DNA of 64,000 nucleotides from an uncultured Neglectibacter sp. (GTDB lineage Bacteria; Bacillota; Clostridia; Oscillospirales; Acutalibacteraceae). The notes below the pieces were generated by a model that saw only the letters and a program-made list of their open reading frames with translations, had not been told where the DNA came from and did not search any database. The position numbers and the translations under genes are program-made. The DNA lies in assembly GCA_937958185.1 (NCBI GenBank), contig CALFFN010000005.1, forward strand, positions 100,765 through 164,764, written 5' to 3'. Positions 6,911 through 16,702 of the stretch are shown piece after piece; within the stretch, counting starts at the first letter, position 1, and each line of letters begins with the position of its first letter.

Positions 6911-9900
6911 TTGATAGCTAAAGAAATATCTGATTCTTTAACACAATCAATGTCGAACGGCACATTAAAAAGTTTGACTGGGGCTTTAATTCAGGGAGCA
7001 TTCGGAGGTATTACCGGGGCATTAGTAAATTTTGGCGTAGATCTTGCCGTTGACCAGTTAGATCAATGGATTCGCAAGGATGAAATTCTAATCGAACAGG
7101 CTCAAACGCTTCAGGCGAAATATGATGATGTAAAAGAAAGCGTTCAAAATAATATCCAAACTCTTTCCGATTTGGAAGAGGAGTACGACACTCTAAACAA
7201 GAAATTTCAGTCCGGCAGCTTAAATACGGAAGAAAGCGAGCGTTACCGGGATATAGTTCAGCAAATTGCCGATATTTCCCCTGAATTGGTAGAAGGATAT
7301 GACGCTGAAGGTAAGGCCATTATACGCAAAAATGATGCTTTGAGAGAGAGCATTCGGCTTCAGGAAGAGAAAGAACGCAGGGAATTAGGCGATAAAGTCA
7401 GCCCAGAGAATCTGAAAAAAACATTAAATGCCGATCTGGCGGCATCGCCGGCAAAGCAATACTTTGGAAAGTACATTGATGATTATGGCGAAACAGCTTG
7501 GGGCGGTGAATTTGAGAACTTTGGGTATTCGCTGACGTATCTTTTTGGAAAAAGCCCTGAGGCTTTTTCCCAATGGGGTGGGCAGGATAGCATTGATTTT
7601 GCCAGCGATTTGTTAAATTCTATTGGAATTAAAAATATCAGCTCCGAAATCGAGAAGTATACTACTTCGGAAGGTTTCAATTCCATAGCGCTATTGCAAG
7701 ATTATGCAGATACTATTGCTGAGAATGCTGAAGCGATAGTAGAAGGTGCACGAAGCAAATATGGCAATGATCCGGTAACAGGTGTGTTTTTTGATGAACG
7801 CGCTGGTGATTTCAAAAATCAGGTCAATAAATACAAGAATGCTGTAAGCGGCGCAGAAGAAACAAGTGAAGCGATGCGCTACCACCTTATAGAAGTTGCG
7901 CGATATAATGAAGCCTATTCGCAAATGAGCGATGAACAGGCCATACTCTTCGACAGTATGCTCCAGCGGTTTGATTCCCGCAATTACGCGGAGCTGGGTG
8001 ACGAAGAAATTGCGGAGATGACAAAGCAAGTCAACTCCATGGTGGAAAAGGTAGCGGGAAATACTGAGGCGCAGGCTATCCTGGATAGCATGTTTAATCT
8101 GGACTCATCTAACCTCAGTGTAGATGAATACAACTCGCAATTAAACGCTCTCTTTGGACAGCTGGCATATGCTATCAGAGAAAATTTCAGCAGTGAGGAA
8201 ATTGCGGATCTTAAGCTGAAATTGGGGTTTGATGAAAATACTTATCAGGACCAGTTACAGCAGGTTCGCGCCAAACTGAGCGATGAATTCAAGGGGCGGG
8301 AAAACTGGCTGACAACGGATGCTCTGAAAGTTGCCTGCACGATTGAGGGAGATGACCTCAGCTGGGACAACCTGATGACTAAAATCACCGAAGCCAAAAG
8401 GGCAACACGTGATTTGAATCAATCATTTACTGAATTGTCAACACCCTTGAATGAAATCAGCCAAGCGGAAAGCCTGTTTGCACGGGCAACTGAAGAAGCA
8501 AATTCTCAGGGAACGGTTTCCGCTGAAACGCTGAGTGCCTTGGCTTCTTTAGACCAGGACTATCTCAACTGTCTGGACGATAGTAATGGAAAACTGACCC
8601 TGAATGCTGATAAATTCAAAAAAGTAACGGACGGAAAACGGGAAGCAGCGCAGGAAGCCGTGAAGGCTGAGCTGGCAGAAAGTGTTTGGTCGGCGGCATT
8701 AAATGGCTCTAACGAAGAAATGGATACTCATATTGCAAAACTCATGGCTATGAGTAATGAGTATGATGACACTATTCCCGATGGGCCGGGTGTTCTGAAA
8801 GCAAAAGAAGCAATAACCGGCTTTATCCAATCCAGAAAAGAAGGCAGCAATGATACATCTGAATTCCTCGATGAGTTAAAAAGCATATCAAAAGAACAGC
8901 TGGAAAAAGTTGGTGTTTCAGTTGATGAGACTACAAAAGCTCTTTTTCTTGGCAAAGACGAAAATAGAATCGAGATCAAAGCAGACACTAACTTTGCCGA
9001 TATAGAAAACTACTGGCATTCCATGCAGGAAGAGATAAATGAAACGCCGCTGTTTTCAGTAGACGAGGCCGCCGAGGAAGCAATCAGCTCACTGGTAGAG
9101 AAGAAAAAGTATTTATCCGAACTGAATACAGAAGCCGGAAGTTATGGAGTAGGTTTAGAATATCAGCAAACAGAGCAAGAAATAGATGAGCTGATTCAAA
9201 AAATCGCATTGCTTCCACCCGAAATTCTCACTACTTATAACTTGCAGGTCAACAAAGACGGCGAATTAGAGTATCTTGATTCCGAAACAAATGAAACTGT
9301 TGTTATTACCACCGAAACCCTGGATAAAGGCGTTACAGAACACCTCAATGGAATCTTAGCGCAAAAGGCTGAAGTAAGTAATACCGCCGAATTTGCAATT
9401 CAAGTTGATTCCGCTGTCGCAATGGCCCAAATGGCGGCAATTAACACGATGAAAGCCCTCACTGGTCAAGATGTTTCCTTTGGAATATACCCTACCTATT
9501 ATAATTCAGGAAACAGTAATAAACCCATCGGCACCGCCGAAGCCTCCGGTACCGGCATCAGCGGCGTGCCGGAAACCGGGAATGTGCTGGTGGGTGAGGA
9601 AGCGCCGGAAATGTATGTGAACCGCCGGACGGGGCGGTGGCAGCTGGTAGGCATGATGGGCGCGGAGTTCATTCATGCGGAAAAGGGCGATATCATCTTC
9701 AACGCCCGGCAGACCAGAAGCCTTTTGAACAACGGCTTCGCCGCCTCCCGCGGAAAAGCTTTTGCCAAGGGTACGGATGAGTTCCTCAATTTCAGCGGCG
9801 GCCGGTATGTTTCCCACACCGATTGGTCCAAGTGGTCCCGGACAGGCTTCCGCAGCCTGGGCGGCACGGTAACCTTGAAGCCCAAGGTGGAGGATAAGGA

Positions 9901-11842
9901 CGTATACCTTGCCGATATCGATGAGCTGTACGAGGCCGAAACCCGCCTGAAAGCGCTGCAGCAGGACGAGGAAGCCTTGAACCATGCCCTGAAAATGACG
10001 GACAGTCTCAGCGAGCAGGTGAACCTTACCCGCCAGCTCAATGAGAACTACCGCCAGCAGCAGGCGGAGCTCCACGCAGCCAACGAGCGCCGGGACGAGC
10101 TGATCAAAGCCAATGTGGAAAAGCTGCGCGGCGCTGGCTTTAACGTTTACTATGACCCGGAGCAGAACCGCCTGATGGTCGCCAACATGGAGCATATAAA
10201 CGAGCTCATGGGCGGCAGTCAGGAGGAAACTAACGCTCTCCGCCAGGAGTATGAGAAGCTGATCTCCGACACGGAAAAGCTCAATGAGGCCAACCAGAAA
10301 AGCTCCGCCGAATGGCTGAAGCATGAAGAGGCTATCCGCAAGAACCGTCAGGAAATGGTGGAGAAAAATCTCCAGGGATATAAAGACTTCATTTCCTATG
10401 CGGACGATTTCGACCTTTGGGGCAAGATGGACACCACCAAGGTGGACGTGCTCAGAAATCAGCTGATCTACCTGAAGCAGGCCTTCGACCAGAACCTGAT
10501 CTCCCTGGACGAATTCACGAAGAAGAGCAGAGAGATTGGCAAGGAAATCTACAAAGAGCAGAAAAGCGCTCTCAAGGAAGTTATCGAGCTTACCGAGGAC
10601 CTCATCAAGAAGGAAACCAAGGATCGGGTAGACGCTCTAAACGACCAGATCGACAAATATCAGGAGATCATCGACCTGAAAAAGAAGGCCCTTCAGGACG
10701 AGGCCGATGAAAAGGACTATTCCAAGGAACGCGACCAGAAGCTGAAGGAGATCTCCAAGCTGCAAAGCCAGATCTCCCGCCTGAGCCTGGACGACAGCCG
10801 GGAAGCCGCCTACGAGCGCATGCAGCTGGAGGAAGAACTGGCGGAAAAGCAGCAGGAGCTGGTCGATTTCCAGGAAGACCATGCCCGGGAAGCCCAGATA
10901 GACGCCCTGGACGAGGAAGCGAAGCGCTTTAAGGATGCCAAGGATCAGGAAATCAAAGACGCAGAAGCCGCTATTGACACCGAAGGGAAACTCTATGAAG
11001 CCGCTGTAAAACGAATTGACAGCGAAGGGGAAAAGCTGAAAGATGTGCTGATCTCCTATGTGAAGGAGTACAAAGACGCTATTGACGGCGAAAATTCTGT
11101 TAAAACGGCATGGGAAGCCGCCATGCAGGCGAAACAGGGGTACAATTCCATCAAAGACGCGTTCCCGGGGATTAACACCGAAACCATCGGCGGAGAGAAC
11201 GCTGCCGAAATTTCAGCGAAAGTTTCCCAAATGCGCCACAACAGCAATATGTATACCGGCTCTGATGCGGAGGGCAAGGCGAGGCTATCCGCCGAAAATC
11301 TCCGCTTGGGAGAGGAAATCAACAGTCTGCTGGGCGATTTGGGCCAGGTAAAGAGAGAAAACGGCACCTGGTATTTTATCGACAGCAGCGGTGAAAAGGA
11401 ACTGCTGTACAGCATCTACCATAAGGGCGGCATTGTCGGCGACAATATGGATATCCGGGACGACGAGGTCTTCGCCCTGCTGCAAAAGGGCGAAATGGTG
11501 CTGGACCGTGCCGGGAAGGAAAACCTTTACGAAACGATAGATTTTGTGAAGGAAATGCGGGACCGCTTTGGCGCGGACATTTCCGAGCGGTTTGCGCCCT
11601 TCTCCCCCACCTTCCCCAGCCTGACGGAGCGGTACGACAGCGCAGTGCGGGAGGTCTCTCACTTGAACGATACCGTGTTCAGCCCCACCATCAACGTGGA
11701 ATTTCACCACCAGGGCGTCATGAAGGACAGCGATGCTGTAAAGTACGGAAACATGATTGCCAATACCGCCCTGGACAGCCTGCAGAATATGTTTGTCAAA
11801 ACCGGGATTTCCACCCATCGTTTTGCAGGCTTTAAGCAGTAA
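6911..11842 (+). CDS. Tail tape-measure protein, main C-terminal portion
   Basis: The frame is open from 6812 and the first plausible start is TTG 6911, giving 1643 residues. Residues about 20-45 are hydrophobic (ALIQGAFGGITGALVNFG), followed by more than 1000 residues of helical coiled-coil sequence, with dense heptads around residues 1200-1450. The C-terminus has KGGIVGDNMDIRDDEVFALL, a recurrent tape-measure ending. The protein sets tail length and is threaded through the tube. The N-terminal 118 residues lie on a separate frame before the insertion. Base composition changes abruptly near 9520: AT-rich codons before, GC-rich after, which suggests recombination inside the gene. Confidence 0.8.
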   Translation: MIAKEISDSLTQSMSNGTLKSLTGALIQGAFGGITGALVNFGVDLAVDQLDQWIRKDEILIEQAQTLQAKYDDVKESVQNNIQTLSDLEEEYDTLNKKFQSGSLNTEESERYRDIVQQIADISPELVEGYDAEGKAIIRKNDALRESIRLQEEKERRELGDKVSPENLKKTLNADLAASPAKQYFGKYIDDYGETAWGGEFENFGYSLTYLFGKSPEAFSQWGGQDSIDFASDLLNSIGIKNISSEIEKYTTSEGFNSIALLQDYADTIAENAEAIVEGARSKYGNDPVTGVFFDERAGDFKNQVNKYKNAVSGAEETSEAMRYHLIEVARYNEAYSQMSDEQAILFDSMLQRFDSRNYAELGDEEIAEMTKQVNSMVEKVAGNTEAQAILDSMFNLDSSNLSVDEYNSQLNALFGQLAYAIRENFSSEEIADLKLKLGFDENTYQDQLQQVRAKLSDEFKGRENWLTTDALKVACTIEGDDLSWDNLMTKITEAKRATRDLNQSFTELSTPLNEISQAESLFARATEEANSQGTVSAETLSALASLDQDYLNCLDDSNGKLTLNADKFKKVTDGKREAAQEAVKAELAESVWSAALNGSNEEMDTHIAKLMAMSNEYDDTIPDGPGVLKAKEAITGFIQSRKEGSNDTSEFLDELKSISKEQLEKVGVSVDETTKALFLGKDENRIEIKADTNFADIENYWHSMQEEINETPLFSVDEAAEEAISSLVEKKKYLSELNTEAGSYGVGLEYQQTEQEIDELIQKIALLPPEILTTYNLQVNKDGELEYLDSETNETVVITTETLDKGVTEHLNGILAQKAEVSNTAEFAIQVDSAVAMAQMAAINTMKALTGQDVSFGIYPTYYNSGNSNKPIGTAEASGTGISGVPETGNVLVGEEAPEMYVNRRTGRWQLVGMMGAEFIHAEKGDIIFNARQTRSLLNNGFAASRGKAFAKGTDEFLNFSGGRYVSHTDWSKWSRTGFRSLGGTVTLKPKVEDKDVYLADIDELYEAETRLKALQQDEEALNHALKMTDSLSEQVNLTRQLNENYRQQQAELHAANERRDELIKANVEKLRGAGFNVYYDPEQNRLMVANMEHINELMGGSQEETNALRQEYEKLISDTEKLNEANQKSSAEWLKHEEAIRKNRQEMVEKNLQGYKDFISYADDFDLWGKMDTTKVDVLRNQLIYLKQAFDQNLISLDEFTKKSREIGKEIYKEQKSALKEVIELTEDLIKKETKDRVDALNDQIDKYQEIIDLKKKALQDEADEKDYSKERDQKLKEISKLQSQISRLSLDDSREAAYERMQLEEELAEKQQELVDFQEDHAREAQIDALDEEAKRFKDAKDQEIKDAEAAIDTEGKLYEAAVKRIDSEGEKLKDVLISYVKEYKDAIDGENSVKTAWEAAMQAKQGYNSIKDAFPGINTETIGGENAAEISAKVSQMRHNSNMYTGSDAEGKARLSAENLRLGEEINSLLGDLGQVKRENGTWYFIDSSGEKELLYSIYHKGGIVGDNMDIRDDEVFALLQKGEMVLDRAGKENLYETIDFVKEMRDRFGADISERFAPFSPTFPSLTERYDSAVREVSHLNDTVFSPTINVEFHHQGVMKDSDAVKYGNMIANTALDSLQNMFVKTGISTHRFAGFKQ

Positions 11843-11849
11843 AAAGCTT

Positions 11850-11892
11850 GTTCGGCGTCCTGTGCGCTTTGGGCGCACAGGACAGACCGAAC
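11850..11892 (+). other. Intercistronic stem-loop between tape measure and Tal genes
   Basis: A perfect ten-base-pair stem (TCCTGTGCGC with GCGCACAGGA, loop TTTGG) is nested in a second pairing (GTTCGG with CCGAAC). No T-tract follows, so it is unlikely to be a full terminator. It may protect the 3' end of the tape-measure message or set relative expression. Confidence 0.6.
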
Positions 11893-11918
11893 CAACGACA
11901 ATGGAAAGGAGGAATACT

Positions 11919-14900
11919 ATGGTCGTAAATTTCAGTGAATTTAAGCGCGGGGAACGCCCGGTGCTGGTTCTGCGGAATTTGAGCGGCGACGTGCTGGCTC
12001 CGCTGGGCTTTGCAAACAACGTGAGCCTTTCGCTTCACTATAACGAGGTTTCGGAGCTTACCTTCGAGCTTCCCGCCTATGCGGACGGCGAGCCCACTCC
12101 GGATTACGACCTTGTGATCGGAATGCGCATTGCCGATCTGCAAGGGATCGGCCGGTTTATCCTCACAGACCCCAGCGAGCGGGACACTGGAAAAACCAGG
12201 GTGAAAACCTGCAAGGGCTACTCCCTGGAGTATGAGTTCACCTTCAGAAAAATTTCCATGCCCCGGGGCACTTACGAGTTTTATAACGAGATCGGCTTCG
12301 AAGATTCCATCATCGGCAGGATCAAAGAGCTGATGCCCCGGTGGCGCTTTGAGGTGGACGAAAAGCTCATCGGGCGGCACCGCACCTTTGAGGTCAGCGG
12401 GGAAAACCTCTATAACTTCATCAAAAACACCCTGCAGACCAGCTATAATTGTGTGTTCGATTTCGATACCTACACCTACACCGTTCATGTGCGGGAGGTG
12501 GACAGCGAAACGGTGACAAAATCCGTGTATCTTTCGACTCAAAATCTGATTAAGGATTTGATTATAAACGAGGACACGGAGGGTATTATCACCTGTCTGG
12601 ACGTAAACGGCGCAGAGGGCGTGAATATCCGGGACGTGAACCCCATTGGCTCCAATAAGCTTTACAATCTGGACTATTTCCTGAACGAGCAGAACTTTAC
12701 CCCCGCCCAGCTGGAAAAGTGGAACAGCTGGAAGCAGGCGTGCCGCCTGGCACGGGACGAGTTCTACCGGGGCTGGCTGGAATGCGATATACGGCGCTCG
12801 GAGATCGACACGGAAAAAGCCCGGCTGGAGGACATGGAGACCCAGCGCAAGGTGAAAGAGCAGATTTCCTCCGCCCTGCAGGAATGGATATTGGCCGGAA
12901 AGAAGGAGGAGGATTTTCCCGCCAAGGCGGAGGATTACGAGAGCGCAACAGAGCCGCTGGAAAAGATCCACGAGGAGCTTTCCCGGCTTGCGGGCGAGAT
13001 CAATATGCAGAGCGCGCTGATAGGCGAGAAGGAAGACGAGCTGAAGACTGCGGAAGAGAGCTTATACGCTGCGGCGGCAGAGCTGAAGCCCTCCGTCTAT
13101 TTCACCCCGGAGGAATGGCAGCAGTACAGCGCTTACATGAAAGAAGATTCCCTCACCGAAAGCTCCTTCGCCATGTCCACCGCCTCTTCCTATGCCGGGC
13201 ACGGCACAAAAGGGCAGTATGACGGCGAATATCTTCTCAGCGAGGCGAATGTGACGAAGATCCCCCGGCAGGAAACGGGGAAAACCCTGTATACCGTGCA
13301 GGGCGGCGTGCTTGCCGTACCGCCGGAGCTGGGCAGCCGGTTCCCGGCAAAGGTGGTAAACGCCACCCTGGAGGTCACGGACGATGGAGAGGTGATTTTC
13401 AGCGCCCTGCTGAACCTGCCCATTGAGGGGGCGGCGCTGGGAAGCGAGCCGGAAGAAACCGGGCAGGAGGAACAGCGAATGTTCCGCACGGCGTACCTTT
13501 CTCTGACAGGAGCCCGTTTCTCAGCCGTGCAGGACGATACCGTGTTCCCAGCCGAGCCCAAGGAGCCGGAGGACACTCCCACAGAGCCCCTGAACGCTTA
13601 CGCCGCCGGAAGCTGGGTGCGCTTCTCCGTAGAGGAAAGCTTTGTCTACCTCACGGAAAACGCCAGCGTGTACGAGCAGAATTCCGTGGCGTGGTCGCTG
13701 TACGAGTACGGCGAGGAAACCCTCCGCAAGCTGGCGTACCCCTCCTACACCTTCTCGGTAAACGCCGCCAATTTCCTGGTGCTGGAGGAATTCGAGAGCT
13801 TTAAGGATCAGCTGGCGCTGGGCGAGCGGATTTTTCTTCAGCTGGACGAAGGCAAGCTTTTGCAGCCCTTTGTCATCGGCGTGGACTACAGCTTTTCCGA
13901 CCCCACCAGCTTCTCCATTCGGTTCAGCGATAAATACTGTTCCTTCGATGCGGCTTTCCGGCTGGTGGACCTGCTGGAGCAAAGCGTTTCCATGGGGAAA
14001 AGCGTGGATTTCAGCAAGTACACCTACCGCAATTTCGTGGACAGCGGCGCACAGACGGAAGTGCAAAGCTTTATCCAGTCCGCCCTGGACGTTTCCAAAA
14101 ACGCCGTGCTTTCCTCCCAAAACCAGGCCATTTCCTGGGACGAAAGCGGCTTAAAGCTGCGGAAATGGAAAAACGACCAAAACCACGCCGAGGGCTACGA
14201 GGACGACCAGATCGCCATGCTCAACAACAACATTGTGTTTACAGCCGATGGGTTCCAAACGGTGAAAATGGCGATTGGGCGTTTCAAGGACGAGACCCGG
14301 GGAAGCTGCTTCGGTATTGTGGCTCCGAATATCGTGGGAACCCTGCTGGCAGGGGAAAACCTGCGGATCCAGACAAAGAACGAAGAGGGGAAGCCCATTG
14401 CCTTTCAGGTGGACGAAACCGGGGCAAAGCTCCACAATGCGGAGTTTGACATTACCACAAACACCGAAAAGGGACTGCGGCAAATTGTGCTGAACCCTGA
14501 TGTGGGAATTGCCATGGGGATTTACCCGGTCTACAACGAATCTGGCTTTGACAAAGAAAACGCCAGATTCTACATAGATGCAGAATCTGGCGATGCTTAT
14601 TTTAATGGTGTGATACAGGCTGAAGATTATTTGGATAAAAACGGGAAGAGCATGGTGAAAAAACTGGAAGACGAAGACCATTACAGGTTTCAGCCGGAAT
14701 ACTTGAACCTTAAGGGCCTTACCATCAAGGACAAGTCCGGAACCACTACCTTTCAAATCGATGAAAACGGTCACGTTACCATGCAGGGGGATATCACCAT
14801 AAACAACGGCGCGCCCAACGGCACTTTCATCAGTGGCACCAGCATTTACGCTCCCACCATTGAGTCTCCAACTATCAAGTGGTATGACGATAAAGGAGAA

Positions 14901-15239
14901 TTTTTAGGGTCGGTTGGACAAGGGGGCGGTAAAAATGACGGTTCTCCTACCGTCCTTTTGGAGATGAAGTCAATGCAAGGCATTAGTTTAAATGCAGAAC
15001 ATGGTGGAATCAGCTTTATTGCAAATAACGGCGGTGTTTGGTTTAATAGCCGGGCAGGGGCACTAAATGGACTAGACGTAAGAGAATCCTTCCGAATCGC
15101 AGCGAAATGTTATTCGCCAGAATATAAAGACGGATGGACAAATGTCATAGAGGCCTTTAAGGGTATAGAAAGCCGGTTGAACAAAGCGGAAAGCGATATA
15201 AAAGGTTTAGCTGCCCGGATATCTGTATTGGAGGTTTAA
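11919..15239 (+). CDS. Tail-associated (Tal-like) baseplate/tail-tip protein
   Basis: I choose ATG 11919 because AAAGGAGG lies just upstream; the frame is open further upstream but without a ribosome site. The 1106-residue protein begins with a beta-rich domain of roughly 230 residues (LVLRNLSGDVLAPLGFANN onward) like the Prophage_tail/Tal hub domain. A long charged helical region follows (about residues 255-400), then beta-rich C-terminal domains with repeated short GIS/NGG motifs typical of fibres. Tal proteins form the tail tip and often open the cell wall; no peptidase motif is obvious here. Composition becomes AT-rich after about 14,560, so the C-terminus may have been exchanged. Confidence 0.75.
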   Translation: MVVNFSEFKRGERPVLVLRNLSGDVLAPLGFANNVSLSLHYNEVSELTFELPAYADGEPTPDYDLVIGMRIADLQGIGRFILTDPSERDTGKTRVKTCKGYSLEYEFTFRKISMPRGTYEFYNEIGFEDSIIGRIKELMPRWRFEVDEKLIGRHRTFEVSGENLYNFIKNTLQTSYNCVFDFDTYTYTVHVREVDSETVTKSVYLSTQNLIKDLIINEDTEGIITCLDVNGAEGVNIRDVNPIGSNKLYNLDYFLNEQNFTPAQLEKWNSWKQACRLARDEFYRGWLECDIRRSEIDTEKARLEDMETQRKVKEQISSALQEWILAGKKEEDFPAKAEDYESATEPLEKIHEELSRLAGEINMQSALIGEKEDELKTAEESLYAAAAELKPSVYFTPEEWQQYSAYMKEDSLTESSFAMSTASSYAGHGTKGQYDGEYLLSEANVTKIPRQETGKTLYTVQGGVLAVPPELGSRFPAKVVNATLEVTDDGEVIFSALLNLPIEGAALGSEPEETGQEEQRMFRTAYLSLTGARFSAVQDDTVFPAEPKEPEDTPTEPLNAYAAGSWVRFSVEESFVYLTENASVYEQNSVAWSLYEYGEETLRKLAYPSYTFSVNAANFLVLEEFESFKDQLALGERIFLQLDEGKLLQPFVIGVDYSFSDPTSFSIRFSDKYCSFDAAFRLVDLLEQSVSMGKSVDFSKYTYRNFVDSGAQTEVQSFIQSALDVSKNAVLSSQNQAISWDESGLKLRKWKNDQNHAEGYEDDQIAMLNNNIVFTADGFQTVKMAIGRFKDETRGSCFGIVAPNIVGTLLAGENLRIQTKNEEGKPIAFQVDETGAKLHNAEFDITTNTEKGLRQIVLNPDVGIAMGIYPVYNESGFDKENARFYIDAESGDAYFNGVIQAEDYLDKNGKSMVKKLEDEDHYRFQPEYLNLKGLTIKDKSGTTTFQIDENGHVTMQGDITINNGAPNGTFISGTSIYAPTIESPTIKWYDDKGEFLGSVGQGGGKNDGSPTVLLEMKSMQGISLNAEHGGISFIANNGGVWFNSRAGALNGLDVRESFRIAAKCYSPEYKDGWTNVIEAFKGIESRLNKAESDIKGLAARISVLEV

Positions 15240-16303
15240 TAGTACATATCTAGTCTTGATTTGAAGAAATTAAATCTCGCAGGCTCATAAATCTCAAATT
15301 CAGGTCTGCTAAACGGTGCAGTATATATTAAACGAATTTCTTCTCCTCCTAACCCGCTTACATAAAAAGTAAGGCTAAGGGTTTTATCAGTGTCTCCTAT
15401 CAGCCCCAATTCCTTCATCATGGCTAACATATATTCGTCGAGCACGTCAAAGGGAATAAGGTCTACCGCCCGGACATAGACAGGATCATAGTCTATATTC
15501 CCGATGGCATGTATTTTTGTAATAACTCCTTTTATTTCTACTTTTCCGGAGAAAATCTCCCGGAACTCCCGGTAGGTGCAAGCCCCCTCGGGCAGATCGT
15601 CAGGGGTGGGGTCAACAAAGGTGGGGTCAAAATTGGGGTCGGCTTCCACGGTGGTGTTTTCCAGAACAGGGTCGGCGTTCACCGCTACCTGGGCTACCTC
15701 ACAGCGCTGGGCGTTATTTTGGGGGTTCAGCTTCCCGTTGCTGCCGTTCACCACCTTGTGGGTCACCGCCCACTGCATGGCTTCCTTCGCCCAGCTGGAA
15801 ACAGAGCCGCCATCGGGGAACTGGGAAAGGATATCGCTGTCAAAGCTGGCGTCGTTGCCCGTTTTCTTGGCGTAGTTGTACATGATAACCGCCATCTGCT
15901 CTCTTGTCACGTTCTTTTCCGGGGCGAATTTCCCATCGCCCACGCCGGAGATCAGCTCCGCCCGGTAAGCCCATTCCACGGCGGGGGCGTACCATTTATC
16001 TTTATTTACATCGGAAAAGCTGCTTTTCCCCGTCCAGGTGGATTTGTCAAAGTTGGAGGTTTTATTGGAAAGCACCTGCACGAACATGCCCCTTGTCATG
16101 GGCGCGTTGGGGGAAAAGGTGCTGCCGTCGCCGGTGCCGTTGAACAGGCCGTGCTCATATACATATGTCACCGCGTCCTGATACCAGATATTCTCCGGCA
16201 CGTCGGTAAAAGGCAGCCCCGCCGCGGAAGCGGGCAAAGTCAAGGTTCCCAATAAAAGTACAGCGGCTAATAACAAAGAGATGAGCTTACGATGCAGTTT
16301 CAT
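15236..16303 (-). CDS. SLH-domain surface protein, convergent in the tail operon
   Basis: The 355-residue product starts at MKLHRK, chosen because GAAGGAGG precedes it. Residues 1-28 form a signal peptide ending ASAA. Three S-layer homology modules follow (starting FTDVPENIWYQDAV, FSDVNKDKWYAPAV, and a diverged FPDGGSVSSWAKEA), which bind pyruvylated wall polymer. The last 110 residues are an unrecognised domain that is AT-richer. It overlaps the stop of the Tal gene by four bases, tail to tail. With its own minus-strand promoter it behaves like a moron: a gene expressed in the lysogen that changes the host surface, which is an inference. Confidence 0.82.
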   Translation of the reverse strand: MKLHRKLISLLLAAVLLLGTLTLPASAAGLPFTDVPENIWYQDAVTYVYEHGLFNGTGDGSTFSPNAPMTRGMFVQVLSNKTSNFDKSTWTGKSSFSDVNKDKWYAPAVEWAYRAELISGVGDGKFAPEKNVTREQMAVIMYNYAKKTGNDASFDSDILSQFPDGGSVSSWAKEAMQWAVTHKVVNGSNGKLNPQNNAQRCEVAQVAVNADPVLENTTVEADPNFDPTFVDPTPDDLPEGACTYREFREIFSGKVEIKGVITKIHAIGNIDYDPVYVRAVDLIPFDVLDEYMLAMMKELGLIGDTDKTLSLTFYVSGLGGEEIRLIYTAPFSRPEFEIYEPARFNFFKSRLDMYY

Positions 16304-16355
16304 AGAGGCAGCCTCCTTCAATTTCATTTCTGTAACACCGATAAGTTCTGTTTCA

Positions 16356-16384
16356 ATTATATAGGTCTCTATTGCCGAATGCAA
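16356..16384 (-). promoter_or_regulatory. Sigma-A promoter of the SLH gene
   Basis: On the minus strand TTGCAT and TATAAT are separated by exactly 17 bases. The -10 box is about 50 bases before the start codon. A host-type promoter opposing the tail operon supports expression of the SLH gene during lysogeny. Confidence 0.7.
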
Positions 16385-16506
16385 GCCCTTTTTGTGATTT
16401 TCATCTGAGTTTTTCTCAGGTTTTATATAGATTTGCAGGTTAATTTTCAAATTTGCAGGGTAATTCTGCACAGGTTCGGAGAGCTTTTCTCCGGGAAAGG
16501 AGAGAC

Positions 16507-16668
16507 ATGACGAACAAAGAGATCAAAATCAGGCTGGTTCAGGTCCTGCAGGCGCTGAATACCATTCCGGTCAGCGGCAAGGTCAGCCTGACAAACCTTG
16601 CGGGAAGCATTGGGGTGCTGGAAGACATCGTTCAGCAGCTTCCCGATGAAGAAGAAAAAGAAGAATAG
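16507..16668 (+). CDS. 53-residue tail-region protein
   Basis: ATG 16507 follows AAAGGAG at good spacing. The 53 residues form one or two amphipathic helices (IKIRLVQVLQALNTI, IGVLEDIVQQL) with an acidic C-terminus. I do not recognise a family. It stands between the convergent SLH gene and the Dit-like gene, so it is the first gene of the resumed plus-strand tail operon. Confidence 0.5.
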   Translation: MTNKEIKIRLVQVLQALNTIPVSGKVSLTNLAGSIGVLEDIVQQLPDEEEKEE

Positions 16669-16702
16669 ATCACAGAAGCATGAAAGGAAAGAAGGTGATG
16701 CA

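Noticed and set aside
15509..16255. 248-residue plus-strand open frame
   Set aside because: It is antisense to the SLH protein, whose signal peptide, SLH modules, ribosome site and promoter are all on the minus strand.
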